Made by a program: the position numbers and the translations under genes
DNA from: an uncultured Selenomonadales bacterium
Lineage (GTDB): Bacteria; Bacillota; Negativicutes; Selenomonadales; Selenomonadaceae
NCBI GenBank assembly: GCA_937877565.1
Contig: CALFJB010000104.1
Location: 1-30,617, forward strand
Reading direction: 5' to 3'
DNA: 30,617 nt
Shown: piece after piece, positions 1 to 7,072 of the stretch
How the letters are laid out: each line of letters opens with the position of its first letter
How positions within the stretch are numbered: position 1 is the stretch's first letter
Notes under the pieces: generated by a model
What the model was told of the DNA's origin: nothing
What the model saw: only the letters and a program-made list of their open reading frames with translations
Databases searched by the model: none

Positions 1-57
1 AGTTTACCGCACGCTCCTAGATTACTGTTAATCAGCGGCACAGGACGGGCGGTTTTT
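1..57 (-). repeat. Partial copy of a dispersed intergenic element, cut by the window edge
   Basis: Positions 35-57 are an exact 23-base reverse complement of 9389-9411, and 9-19 are an exact 11-base reverse complement of 9427-9437, in the same order and similar spacing. The element at 9389-9557 therefore has a second copy here on the minus strand, continuing beyond the left edge. Its function is unknown. Confidence 0.8.
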
Positions 58-350
58 TCATTCATCATTCAAAAAAAATTTTTAAATATTTTTGGCGGTA
101 CTTGACGAGTAGTTATTTTCATTCGTCATTCAAAAAAATTTTTAAATATTTTTGGCGGTACTTGACGAGTAGTTATTTTCATTCGTCATTCAAAAAAATT
201 TTAAAAAATATTTTCGGCGGTACTTGACGAGTAGTTATTTTCATTCGTCATTCAAAAAACTTTTAAAAAATATTTTCGGCGGCACTTGACGAGTGGTTAT
301 TTTCATTCGTCATTCAAAAAATTTTTAAAAAATATTTTCGGCGACACTTA
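58..350. repeat. 60-62 bp tandem repeat array (about five copies)
   Basis: Near-identical units begin with TTCATTCGTCATTC at 118, 178, 240 and 302, and a diverged first unit begins at 58; periods are 60, 60, 62 and 62 bases. Each unit has an A/T-rich stretch, a GGCGG block (94, 154, 216, 278; degenerate at 340) and a small hairpin TGACGA / TCGTCA with a 14-base loop, for example 103-108 with 123-128. Units abut with no unique spacers, so this is not CRISPR. It lies downstream of the minus-strand gene at 439-1161. I see no open frame; the role is unknown. Confidence 0.85.
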
Positions 351-383
351 ACGGACTATATTTTACATTAAATTTTATTGCAA

Positions 384-414
384 CAAAAAAACTCTCCGCC
401 ATTTGACGAAGAGT
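384..414 (-). terminator. Intrinsic terminator for the 1649-439 operon
   Basis: On the minus strand, ACTCT...AGAGT (arms 410-414 and 391-395) encloses a further imperfect CG pairing and is followed by seven T residues (384-390 on the plus strand are A). It lies about 25 bases past the stop codon at 439. Confidence 0.7.
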
Positions 415-438
415 CGAAAGTATATTCAAGAAAAAATT

Positions 439-1161
439 TTAATCAATACTGCCACCGGTTAATTTGCTCAAGCTGTTGTCAAAACGTTTCATAATTTCGC
501 TGTAGGTGTTTTTGGTAATGTCAGGCATTGAAGAATTGCCGGTTGCATCCTTCCACGTTGCACCCGCTTGCTTGAAACCTTCCTCAACGGCTGCACGCAT
601 TTGTTGAAGTTTTTCTGGATCGCCGCCTGCCATTGCTTCAGCAAGTCCAAAAATTCTGTCTGAAACTGCGCTAACCGACCAATCGCCGCCATCCGCTACA
701 GCCTTTGCCGCGTCTTCGGGGTTAGTGGCAACGCTCGGCAAAGCAAATCTTGACGCATCAATTTTCACGCCGCCAAAATTCAAAGTTCCAATTCCGTCAT
801 TAAGCCAGCCTTGAAGTTTTTCATTGCTTGCTGTAAGCGTTTGAATCATCAAGTTGAGCATGGTATTTTGTTGAACTTCTAAATCTGCCTTGAGTGATTG
901 AATTTGATCCGCCGTTAAGCCTTTGGTTTTTTCTGCGCCCGCGTCGTTTACAAACAATTCGTCAGAGTCTTTAGCCATAGCCTGCGCCGCGTCAGAAATG
1001 TTGACTGCGTAAGCCGCACTTGTAGCATTTGATGAATCAGCTTTTTTAGCCGCGTTTGCATATGCTCCAACTGCATTTTGAATTTTTGCCGCCGAATTTT
1101 TCTGCGCTGTGAACTGTCCAACGTTTTGAGCCGCCGCATTTGAAATTGTATTTACATCCAT
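439..1161 (-). CDS. Uncharacterised Ala-rich helical protein, possibly motility related
   Basis: This gene encodes 240 residues. The ATG at 1161 follows an SD GGAGG at 1168-1172. There is no signal peptide or membrane segment, so it is probably cytoplasmic. The first 90 residues are rich in Ala, Asn and Lys, a helical stretch follows (about 85-125), and the C-terminal 80 residues hold the best pattern: a GDPEKLQQMRAAVEEGF block, then a SMPDITKNTYSEIMKRFDN block. I recall a similar segment (GF..A...LPdI...TY..vM..FD) in uncharacterised proteins of flagellated bacteria, possibly DUF5610; this is from memory and unverified. It is the second gene of an operon with the gene at 1221-1649 and ends at a clear terminator. 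No function can be assigned. The lone fliH-like gene at 18509 makes a motility link conceivable only. Confidence 0.7.
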   Translation of the reverse strand: MDVNTISNAAAQNVGQFTAQKNSAAKIQNAVGAYANAAKKADSSNATSAAYAVNISDAAQAMAKDSDELFVNDAGAEKTKGLTADQIQSLKADLEVQQNTMLNLMIQTLTASNEKLQGWLNDGIGTLNFGGVKIDASRFALPSVATNPEDAAKAVADGGDWSVSAVSDRIFGLAEAMAGGDPEKLQQMRAAVEEGFKQAGATWKDATGNSSMPDITKNTYSEIMKRFDNSLSKLTGGSID

Positions 1162-1220
1162 GTTAAAACCTCCCTAAAAATAGAAAACATTTATCGTCAA
1201 GGCATTTGCCCTGTCTTCAA

Positions 1221-1649
1221 TTATAACATTAAAAGTTGCGCCAAACTTAATTTGGGCTCCATTTTAACTTCAGGGTCTCCTTCGGGCGTTGGCGGTGCGT
1301 CGTAATCGGGCATTGGTACAAGGTGCGGTTTAATTTTTGTAGTACTGTCAATTTTGCCATCTTTGTAAGTTGTTATCATAATTGAACCGTCAGGGCGGAA
1401 TCTTTTTATAGTTTCGATAACTTCCATATTATTTGAAGCGGTTAATTCTTGATCTTGAGTTGAAATATCTTCAGAGGCGGCTTGTACGTCCTGTTCAAGT
1501 TGTGCGATTTGTTGAGATAAAATTTTTGCATAGTCGGAAGAAAATCCTACCGCCTTAGCAACGGCGAAACGGTTATTACTGTTGCCGGATTGTTCAGCTA
1601 AATTTCTGATTAAATCTGCGGAAACGTTGTTAATATCCCACAAGCCCAT
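1221..1649 (-). CDS. Uncharacterised 142-residue protein, first gene of a two-gene operon
   Basis: The ATG at 1649 is preceded by a good SD (AAAGGAG, seven to eight bases upstream). The 142-residue product has an N-terminal helical half (residues 1-70, with a Gln-rich heptad-like segment at about 45-65 suggesting a short coiled coil), then a compact polar stretch containing FRPDGSIMITTYKDGKI, then a proline-rich acidic tail ending in LSLAQLLML. No signal peptide or membrane helix is seen. Only 59 bases separate it from the gene at 439-1161, so the two are probably co-transcribed. I do not recognise the family. Good SD, start and codon pattern support a real gene. Confidence 0.65.
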   Translation of the reverse strand: MGLWDINNVSADLIRNLAEQSGNSNNRFAVAKAVGFSSDYAKILSQQIAQLEQDVQAASEDISTQDQELTASNNMEVIETIKRFRPDGSIMITTYKDGKIDSTTKIKPHLVPMPDYDAPPTPEGDPEVKMEPKLSLAQLLML

Positions 1650-1716
1650 TTCAAACGCTCCTTTCGCGTTGTTTTAATTCAATTAGTTTATCGTTGTTTC
1701 CTGCTTAATGCTTAAT

Positions 1717-1747
1717 AAAATTTTATTGAAATTTGGCAGCGCGGTTG
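1717..1747 (+). repeat. 31 bp imperfect direct repeat of the pilin promoter region (partner at 2009-2039)
   Basis: By eye 27 of 31 positions match 2009-2039, which carries the -35 box and extended -10 TG of the pilin gene promoter. In this left copy the bases that follow no longer give TATAAT. The pair brackets the dispersed hairpin elements at 1766-1961, as if the promoter region had been duplicated around them. Confidence 0.6.
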
Positions 1748-1796
1748 AAATAGTTTTTTAGGAATGGGCGCGCAAGGACGCGCGCCCGCTGCACTT

Positions 1797-1821
1797 GCAA
1801 TGCGACGAGTAGGAGCATTGC
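1797..1821 (+). repeat. Covarying hairpin family, copy 1
   Basis: Stem GCAATGC / GCATTGC around the 11-base loop GACGAGTAGGA. Copies at 1871-1897 and, inverted, at 16982-17008 keep the loop (two C/G swaps in copy 2) while the stem gains a matched extra pair: C-G in copy 2 and A-T in copy 3. Confidence 0.8.
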
Positions 1822-1870
1822 TCCGACGTGATGTCGTTATGTGCAGCTGTTTCTTTCTTTTGGGCGGGTT

Positions 1871-1897
1871 GCAACTGCGAGGAGTACGAGCAGTTGC
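1871..1897 (+). repeat. Covarying hairpin family, copy 2
   Basis: Stem GCAACTGC / GCAGTTGC around the loop GAGGAGTACGA. Compared with copy 1 it has one inserted base in each arm (C and G), which pair with each other. Confidence 0.8.
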
Positions 1898-1913
1898 TCC
1901 TTTCTTTGCACCT

Positions 1914-1947
1914 ACTAAAGAGCATGCCTTGCTACGCAAGCCACGCA
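1914..1947 (+). repeat. Shared 31-34 base intergenic motif, copy 1
   Basis: The motif begins CTAAAGAGCA and contains the mini-hairpin CTTGC-TAC-GCAAG. It recurs at 5801-5833 and 17070-17100 in the same orientation. All three copies lie in large gaps. Confidence 0.8.
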
Positions 1948-2017
1948 AGAAAGAAAAGCCGTTTTAAAAATAAAAATCAAAACTAAAAATTTAGAAACAC
2001 TTTCTACAAAAATTTTC

Positions 2018-2046
2018 TTGAAAGTTAGCAGCGCGATTGCTATAAT
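2018..2046 (+). promoter_or_regulatory. Sigma-70-type promoter of the pilin-like gene
   Basis: TTGAAA (2018-2023), 17 bases, TATAAT (2041-2046), with an extended TG at 2038-2039. The SD GAGGTGA starts at 2061, giving a short leader. Confidence 0.75.
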
Positions 2047-2072
2047 TTTTAAAAAATTTTGAGGTGATGAAA

Positions 2073-2447
2073 TTGAATCAAAAAGGTTTTGCTACACTGG
2101 AAATAATTTTAATGGTTATGGTAGTTGGAATTTTGGCAACAATGGCAGTCCCACAATTTGAAAAAATCACGGCAAACGCAAATACAGCCAAAGTGCAATC
2201 AGATTTAGCGGCGATAAATTCAGCTATTGCAGTTTACCAAATGGAAAAAGGTACTGCTCCGGCGTATTCAGATTTAACGGCAAGCGGCGCAAGTTATTTT
2301 GAAAATGGCAACCCGCAAGCTCCAACGGGTAAAATTTATGTTGATGGCACAATTACTACTATTGGTTCCACCGGTTATGGAATTAACGGCGATAGCAAGG
2401 CAACTTTTATGGACAAGACGGCGGAGCATTTTACTACAAAGTCTTAG
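2073..2447 (+). CDS. Type IV pilin-like / pseudopilin protein with class III leader
   Basis: I place the start at TTG 2073, because GAGGTG at 2061-2066 is the SD; earlier in-frame codons (GTG 2064, ATG 2067) overlap it. This gives a five-residue leader MNQKG, then GFATLE, the prepilin peptidase signature with Glu at mature position 5, followed by a hydrophobic helix to about residue 28. The mature protein is about 119 residues, helical to about residue 55, with a small Gly/Thr-rich C-terminal domain lacking cysteines. Such proteins are processed by PilD-type peptidase and assembled into pili, competence pseudopili or type II secretion filaments. It stands alone between its own promoter and a terminator, with no assembly ATPase or platform gene nearby, so it may be a minor or accessory pilin using machinery encoded elsewhere. 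Confidence 0.85.
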   Translation: MNQKGFATLEIILMVMVVGILATMAVPQFEKITANANTAKVQSDLAAINSAIAVYQMEKGTAPAYSDLTASGASYFENGNPQAPTGKIYVDGTITTIGSTGYGINGDSKATFMDKTAEHFTTKS

Positions 2448-2456
2448 TGAGCAATT

Positions 2457-2497
2457 AAAAATTGCGATTGAGTTAAAACTTAGTCGCAATTTTTTTG
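2457..2497 (+). terminator. Intrinsic terminator after the pilin-like gene
   Basis: An 11 bp stem AAAAATTGCGA (2457-2467) / TCGCAATTTTT (from 2484) ends in a T-run. It lies ten bases past the TAG at 2447 and separates the gene from the lpx operon. Confidence 0.85.
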
Positions 2498-2505
2498 TGC
2501 GGTTA

Positions 2506-2534
2506 TCGACGTTAAAAATTTTTAATGGTATAAT
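2506..2534 (+). promoter_or_regulatory. Probable promoter of the lpxC operon
   Basis: TATAAT at 2529-2534 with TCGACG (four of six to TTGACA) at 2506-2511, a 17-base spacer. Transcription would start near 2541, leaving about 25 bases before the TTG start of lpxC. Confidence 0.6.
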
Positions 2535-2566
2535 AATCAAAGTTTTTTTTGAAAGGAGAAAGTATT

Positions 2567-3400
2567 TTGCCAAATCAAAAAACTTTAAAAAATGCAATCG
2601 AAATAACGGGAATTGGTTTACATTCCGGCGTTGAAGTTCAAATGAAATTGAAACCTGCGCGAATTGGTAGCGGAATTTTTTTTGTTCGTAAAGATTTAGA
2701 AAACGCGCCAAAAATTTCTGCAACGCCTGAAAATGTAACTTCGACTTTACGTGCAACAACTTTGGAAGAAAACGGCGCAAAAGTTTTCACAGTTGAACAT
2801 TTAATGAGCGCACTTTCAGCTTGTGAAATTGATAATTGCGAAATTGAAATGAACGCCGAAGAACCGCCCGTACTTGAAGGAAATTCGATTGGATTTTTTG
2901 AAATGATAAAGTCTGTCGGAACGATTGAACAGGACGCGGCGCGTAAAATTATTCAACTTGAAAAAATTTATCGCGCAGATTCTGACGACGGCAAAAAATT
3001 TATAATCGCCCTGCCTTACGACGGTTTCAGAATCAGTTTTACTTCGGTTAATCCTCATCCGCTGATTGGTATTCAATTTGAAGACTTTGAAATTACCGAA
3101 GAAATTTACAAAACTGAAATTGCGCCTGCGCGAACAATCGCCTATGAAAAGGAAGTTGAAGCATTGCACGCGGCAGGACTTGGACGCGGCGGCAATTTGG
3201 AAAATGTCATAGTTTACAACGATAACGGTTGGATGAATAAATTGAAATATCCAGATGAACTTGTTCGCCATAAAATTTTGGACGTGATAGGCGATTTAAG
3301 ATTAGTTGGATTTTTGAAATGTCATATAATCGCCGTTGCGTCAGGGCACGCGCTTAACTCCAAACTTGCAAAAAAAATTTACGCTGATTTTCACAGCTGA
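2567..3400 (+). CDS. lpxC: UDP-3-O-acyl-N-acetylglucosamine deacetylase LpxC
   Basis: Zinc-dependent deacetylation of UDP-3-O-acyl-GlcNAc is the committed step of lipid A synthesis in the cytoplasm. The start is TTG 2567, seven bases past SD GGAGA; an earlier in-frame TTG at 2549 would put the SD inside the gene. The product is 277 residues (E. coli 305). The zinc ligands are visible as TVEHL (His78) and RHKILD (His235, Asp239), and the general acid/base His261 lies in SGHALN. The EEPPVLEGNS loop of the first domain is also present. It is the first gene of lpxC-fabZ-lpxA-lpxI, about 37 bases before fabZ. In many Negativicutes lpxD precedes it; here a pilin-like gene does. Confidence 0.97.
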   Translation: MPNQKTLKNAIEITGIGLHSGVEVQMKLKPARIGSGIFFVRKDLENAPKISATPENVTSTLRATTLEENGAKVFTVEHLMSALSACEIDNCEIEMNAEEPPVLEGNSIGFFEMIKSVGTIEQDAARKIIQLEKIYRADSDDGKKFIIALPYDGFRISFTSVNPHPLIGIQFEDFEITEEIYKTEIAPARTIAYEKEVEALHAAGLGRGGNLENVIVYNDNGWMNKLKYPDELVRHKILDVIGDLRLVGFLKCHIIAVASGHALNSKLAKKIYADFHS

Positions 3401-3437
3401 AAAAATTTATATAAAAATTCAGATTGGAGAGATATGA

Positions 3438-3899
3438 ATGGTACTGGGAATTGAAGAAATAATGAAAATACTCCCGCACCGTCCGCCAATGTTGCTTGTG
3501 GACAAAATTTTAGAAATTGAGCCGTTCAAATCTGCAACGGGCTTGAAAAATATCACAATGAATGAGCCGCAATTTATGGGACATTTTCCGAATCATCCAA
3601 TTTTTCCGGGTGTATTGCAACTTGAGGCAATGGCGCAAGTTGGCGGAGTTGCAATGTTATATCCAGAAGAACACAGAGGCAAAATTGCACTTTTCGGCGG
3701 TATGGACAACATAAAATTTAAACGCCCGATAGTGCCCGGCGATACTTTAATAACTAAGGCTGAAATTATAAAAGTGCGTGGCGTCTTTGGCGTCCTTCAT
3801 GCTGATGGTTATGTTGATGATAAGCTTGTCGCGTCTGCAGATTTTAAATTTGCGCTCAAAACAAATGACGAGCTTTTTAGTTTGGGGAGTAAGGAGTAA
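3438..3899 (+). CDS. fabZ: (3R)-hydroxyacyl-ACP dehydratase FabZ
   Basis: FabZ dehydrates 3-hydroxyacyl-ACP in fatty acid elongation and competes with LpxA and LpxC for the hydroxyacyl-ACP pool, so clustering with lpx genes is common in Gram-negative bacteria. At 153 residues it has the normal length and a single hot-dog fold. The signature GHFPNHPIFPGVLQLEAMAQ contains catalytic His49 and Glu63. N-terminal LPHRPPMLLVD is typical. ATG 3438 follows SD GGAGA at 3426-3430; a nearer ATG at 3434 is out of frame. lpxA follows 42 bases later with its own SD. Confidence 0.97.
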   Translation: MVLGIEEIMKILPHRPPMLLVDKILEIEPFKSATGLKNITMNEPQFMGHFPNHPIFPGVLQLEAMAQVGGVAMLYPEEHRGKIALFGGMDNIKFKRPIVPGDTLITKAEIIKVRGVFGVLHADGYVDDKLVASADFKFALKTNDELFSLGSKE

Positions 3900-3941
3900 A
3901 TTTCCCAAAATTCCTAAATCCTAAACAAGGAGCTGGTTAGA

Positions 3942-4757
3942 ATGATAAACGAAGAAACAAAAGGCGAGTCGTCAATTCATTCAACAGCGGTAATTTCACC
4001 AACTGCGAAGATTGGGCGAAATGTAACGATTCGCCCTTATACAATTATTGGCGACGAAGTTGAAATTGGCGACGGCTCGGACATTGGACCAAATGCCGTT
4101 GTTGCAAGTTATACGACGGTTGGTAAGGATTGTCGAATTTTTCAATTTGCATCTGTTGGCGAAATGCCACAGGATTTAAAATTTAAAGGCGAAAAAACTT
4201 ATACATACATTGGCGACAGGACAGTTATTAGGGAAGGGGCAACCGTTCACCGTGCAACCGGCGAAGGCAACGAAACGCGCGTTGGCAGTGACTGCCTTTT
4301 AATGGCGTATATTCACATTGCCCATAACTGCACGCTTGGCAACCATGTTATTATGTCGAATTTGGCAAGTTGCGCCGGACATGCAACCGTTGAAGATAGA
4401 GTTGTAATTGGCGGTATGGCGGGCGTTCATCAATTTGTAAAAATTGGCAGAAATGCAATGGTCGGCGGTATGAGCAAACTTGTTCAAGACGTTGTACCTT
4501 ATACGATTGTTGACGGTCACCCCGCAAAAGTTGTTGGTTTAAATAACGTTGGAATTTCTCGCGCAGGTGTACCGCTTGAATCGCGCCGTTTGATTAAAAA
4601 AGCGTACAAGATTTTATATCGTTCCGGATTGAGTTTGGCGGAAGCTATTGCAGTCATTGAACAGGAAGTTGATTCTTGCGAAGAAGTCGAACATTTTTTG
4701 AGATTTTTGAGAAATGCTGAACGCGGAATTTGCCGTGAGCGTAGAGACGTTGAATAA
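3942..4757 (+). CDS. lpxA: UDP-N-acetylglucosamine acyltransferase LpxA
   Basis: LpxA transfers a 3-hydroxyacyl chain from ACP to the 3-OH of UDP-GlcNAc, the first lipid A step. The 271-residue product has a left-handed beta-helix of hexapeptide repeats (about 12-200), then the helical C-terminal part used in trimer formation (about 205-265). His128 in HIAHNC matches catalytic E. coli His125, and VHQF is conserved. The position equivalent to E. coli Gly173, the acyl-length ruler, is Gly176 here (VGGMS), which suggests long (about C14) hydroxyacyl chains rather than the C10 seen when this residue is Met. There are about nine extra N-terminal residues relative to E. coli; ATG 3942 has SD AAGGAG, so I keep this start. 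Confidence 0.97.
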   Translation: MINEETKGESSIHSTAVISPTAKIGRNVTIRPYTIIGDEVEIGDGSDIGPNAVVASYTTVGKDCRIFQFASVGEMPQDLKFKGEKTYTYIGDRTVIREGATVHRATGEGNETRVGSDCLLMAYIHIAHNCTLGNHVIMSNLASCAGHATVEDRVVIGGMAGVHQFVKIGRNAMVGGMSKLVQDVVPYTIVDGHPAKVVGLNNVGISRAGVPLESRRLIKKAYKILYRSGLSLAEAIAVIEQEVDSCEEVEHFLRFLRNAERGICRERRDVE

Positions 4758-4772
4758 ATTGGAGTTGATGAA

Positions 4773-5576
4773 ATGGAAAAAATTGGAATATTGGCAGGTG
4801 TAGGAAAATTGCCGGTGGAATGTGCGCGGGCGGCTCAACAACTGGGCTATGAAGTTTATGCAATAGGACTTTTGCCGGGTACAGATTCACAAATTGCAGA
4901 CTTTGCGGCAGATTATCAAAATATAAGCGTGGCGCAACTTGACGCAATTTTAAATTATCTGAAAGAAAAAGAAATTTCCCGTGTAACAATGATTGGCAAA
5001 GTTACGAAGGAATTACTTTTTAGCGGCACACTTCAACCTGATGCAAAAATGTTACAGTTGATAATGTCATTGCCGGACAGAAACGACGATACAATAATGA
5101 TGGCGTTCGTGCGTGAGTTGGCGTTGAACGGAATACAAGCATTTGATCAAACTGCACTTATAAAAAAATTGATACCGAGTCGCGGCACAATTACGAGCCG
5201 TGAACCTACGAGCGTTGAAAAAGCTGATATGGAATTTGGCTTTTTTGTAGCAAAAGAATTGGGACGCCTTGACATTGGACAAACAGTAGTTGTAAAAAAT
5301 CGCGCAGTAATGGCGTTAGAGGCGATTGAAGGAACGGACGCCTGCATTTTACGCGGCGGCAAATTGGCAACTGGCGGCGCAGTTGTAGCAAAAGTTTCAA
5401 AGCCGAATCAAGATAACCGTTTTGACGTTCCAACAGTTGGACAAAAAACTTTGGAAGTAATGGCGGAAGTTGGAGCAACTGCACTTGCGATTGAGGCGGA
5501 CAAAACTTTAATGGTGGACAGAGCGGGAATGGTTGCATTTGCCGAAGAAAAAGGAATTGCGATTGTTGCAATGTAA
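4773..5576 (+). CDS. lpxI: UDP-2,3-diacylglucosamine pyrophosphatase LpxI
   Basis: LpxI hydrolyses UDP-2,3-diacylglucosamine to lipid X and UMP and replaces the unrelated LpxH in alpha-proteobacteria and Negativicutes. The 267-residue product has an N-terminal Rossmann-like domain opening with KIGILAGVGKLP and a C-terminal domain with RFDVPTVGQKTLE, whose Asp218 probably corresponds to the catalytic Asp225 of Caulobacter LpxI. SREPTS and LRGGKLATGG are also family-like. ATG 4773 follows SD GGAG at 4761-4764, 15 bases after lpxA. It is the last gene before a 365-base repeat-rich gap, so lpxB may rely on read-through or a separate promoter. Confidence 0.95.
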   Translation: MEKIGILAGVGKLPVECARAAQQLGYEVYAIGLLPGTDSQIADFAADYQNISVAQLDAILNYLKEKEISRVTMIGKVTKELLFSGTLQPDAKMLQLIMSLPDRNDDTIMMAFVRELALNGIQAFDQTALIKKLIPSRGTITSREPTSVEKADMEFGFFVAKELGRLDIGQTVVVKNRAVMALEAIEGTDACILRGGKLATGGAVVAKVSKPNQDNRFDVPTVGQKTLEVMAEVGATALAIEADKTLMVDRAGMVAFAEEKGIAIVAM

Positions 5577-5677
5577 CCGCTGAATTTTATTTTTGTATAA
5601 ATCAGACACTGTGAAATTAAAATTTAAATAGATGTGGAATTTATTAATTGTCAATAATATTAATAAAGGGAAAATTA

Positions 5678-5781
5678 GGCGCGTCATAGTTTTCAGATAG
5701 AGCCGTGCAGTAGAAACTACAGGAAACTAGGCTAGATATAGGAAGTTGAAATTACTCAACCTTGAGAAAACCTGACGCGCC
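5678..5781 (+). other. Multi-branched RNA-like element between lpxI and lpxB
   Basis: A closing stem GGCGCGTCA (5678-5686) / TGACGCGCC (5773-5781), 9 bp perfect, continues as GTTTTC (5689-5694) / GAAAAC (5766-5771). Inside are AGCC/GGCT (5701-5704 with 5730-5733) containing GTAG-AAA-CTAC (5710-5720), and GTTGA/TCAAC (5745-5749 with 5756-5760). It does not match any riboswitch class I know. The gap 5577-5941 holds no credible gene. Confidence 0.55.
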
Positions 5782-5800
5782 ATTAAAAGCACTTTCTTTG

Positions 5801-5833
5801 CTAAAGAGCACGCCTTGCTACGCAAGCCGCGCA
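5801..5833 (+). repeat. Shared intergenic motif, copy 2
   Basis: Nearly identical to 1914-1947, with the same CTTGC-TAC-GCAAG mini-hairpin, and preceded as there by CTTTCTTTG. It sits immediately left of a 13 bp perfect hairpin. Confidence 0.8.
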
Positions 5834-5835
5834 TG

Positions 5836-5869
5836 GTACTTTTCTTTTTGCTTTGGAAAAGAAAAGTAC
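5836..5869. other. Perfect 13 bp hairpin with 8-base loop
   Basis: Arms 5836-5848 and 5857-5869 are exact reverse complements (GTACTTTTCTTTT and AAAAGAAAAGTAC). A hairpin with the same dimensions and a similar left arm lies at 9524-9557. It could act as a bidirectional terminator, but no strong T-run follows on the plus strand. Confidence 0.75.
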
Positions 5870-5941
5870 ATTTAAGATAAAAATTAAATAAAAAAAAATA
5901 ATTCCAAAGAAAAATCAGTATTTGAAAGTGGGGCGGAAATT

Positions 5942-7063
5942 TTGAAAATAATGATGTCAGCTGGTGAAACTTCCGGCGATATTCACGGCGCGGCATTGGC
6001 GCAGGAAATTAAAAAACTTTCGCCTTCAACTGAAATTTTTGGAATGGGCGGCGACAAAATGGCGGCGGCGGGCGTTCGTATCGTCAAAAATTACAAAGAT
6101 TATAACGTTATGGGCGTCGTTGAAGTTATAAAAAATCTGCGCCGAATTTTTAAGTTACTGGACGATTTAACCGAAATTGCCCGCGTTGAAAAACCTGATT
6201 TACTTGTTTTGATTGATTATCCTGATTTTAACTGGAGACTTGCAAAGCGCGTTAAAAAATTCGGTATAAAAATTTTGTCGTACATACCGCCTAGCGCGTG
6301 GGCGTGGCGAAAAGGTCGCGCCGCAGATTGTGCTAAAATCGCTGATGAATTTATTGCAATTTTCCCGTTTGAATTGCCGGTTTACGAACAAGCAGGAGCA
6401 AAAATTTCTTTCTTAGGCAACCCGCTTGTTGACACGGTAAAGCCGAGTTTCACATTTAGAGAGGCAAAAAAATATTTCGGCGTCAAAAAATCCGACGTAG
6501 TAATTTTGCTAATGCCGGGCAGTCGTAAGCAAGAAATAAAATTGTTACTGCCGGAAATGTTAAACGCGGCAAAAATTTTATCGAAGTTAAAACCTGCGCG
6601 ATTTTTTTTGCCTGTTGCAGATAACGTTGACGAAAACGAAATAAAACGGCAAATTTCAAGCGCGGGCGTCGAAGTAACTTTAACTAAAAATTATCGCTAC
6701 GATTTAATGAAAATTGCGGACGCGGCAATAGCAACAAGCGGCACTGTTATTTTAGAGGCGGCGTTAATGGGCTTGCCGTGCGTCGTGCTGTACAAAATGG
6801 CGCGGCTAAATTATTTAATCGGCAAAATGTTGGTTGATATAGAAAATTTCAGCTTGCCGAATATTTTGCTGAACAAAAAAATTCAGCCGGAACTTTTACA
6901 GGACGAAGTTACCGGCGAAAGAATTTCTGACGAAATTTTAAAAATTTGCAATAACCGTGAAAAAGTTGTGGCAGATTTAAAACTAGCTTGCGCCAAACTC
7001 GGAGAACACGGCGCGGCTATTCGTATCGCAAAAAAAATTTTACAGGTTGCCGAATCAAATTGA
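5942..7063 (+). CDS. lpxB: Lipid-A-disaccharide synthase LpxB
   Basis: LpxB (GT19) joins UDP-2,3-diacylglucosamine and lipid X into the lipid A disaccharide at the inner face of the membrane. The 373-residue product is close to the usual 380. The N-terminal KIMMSAGETSGDIHG block, IDYPDFNWRLAK, YIPPSAWAWRKGR, and the C-terminal PGSRKQEI and ATSGTVILEAALMGLPCVV blocks for the UDP-sugar are all clear. I choose TTG 5942 because it aligns with the conserved LpxB N-terminus; a G-rich stretch (GGGGCGG) about six bases upstream is a non-standard SD. It is separated from lpxI by the repeat region and followed nine bases later by a small unknown gene. Confidence 0.96.
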   Translation: MKIMMSAGETSGDIHGAALAQEIKKLSPSTEIFGMGGDKMAAAGVRIVKNYKDYNVMGVVEVIKNLRRIFKLLDDLTEIARVEKPDLLVLIDYPDFNWRLAKRVKKFGIKILSYIPPSAWAWRKGRAADCAKIADEFIAIFPFELPVYEQAGAKISFLGNPLVDTVKPSFTFREAKKYFGVKKSDVVILLMPGSRKQEIKLLLPEMLNAAKILSKLKPARFFLPVADNVDENEIKRQISSAGVEVTLTKNYRYDLMKIADAAIATSGTVILEAALMGLPCVVLYKMARLNYLIGKMLVDIENFSLPNILLNKKIQPELLQDEVTGERISDEILKICNNREKVVADLKLACAKLGEHGAAIRIAKKILQVAESN

Positions 7064-7072
7064 GGAAATTTT

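Larger units (their letters stand above)
1766..1961. repeat. Mosaic of dispersed hairpin elements between divergent genes
   Basis: This covers most of the 423-base gap between the minus gene starting at 1649 and the plus gene at 2073. It contains, in order: a perfect 8 bp GC hairpin (1766-1773 with 1780-1787); an outer stem GCTGCAC/GTGCAGC (1788-1794 with 1841-1847) enclosing two hairpins (1797-1821 and CGAC/GTCG at about 1824-1836), a three-way-junction shape; a second hairpin of the same family at 1871-1897; and the shared motif at 1914-1947. T-rich and A-rich arms (about 1850 and 1947) can close the right part. Short frames here (such as one reading MRGLRSKACSL on the minus strand) follow the repeat and are not credible genes. 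Confidence 0.75.

Noticed and set aside
58..350. CRISPR array
   Set aside because: The 60-62 bp units abut without unique spacers, and no cas genes are present.
1712..1948. Minus-strand frame starting MRGLRSKACSL, with a similar frame at 5727-5996
   Set aside because: The shared peptide is just the translation of the intergenic motif; both lack an SD and coding character, and the motif keeps hairpin structure rather than codons.
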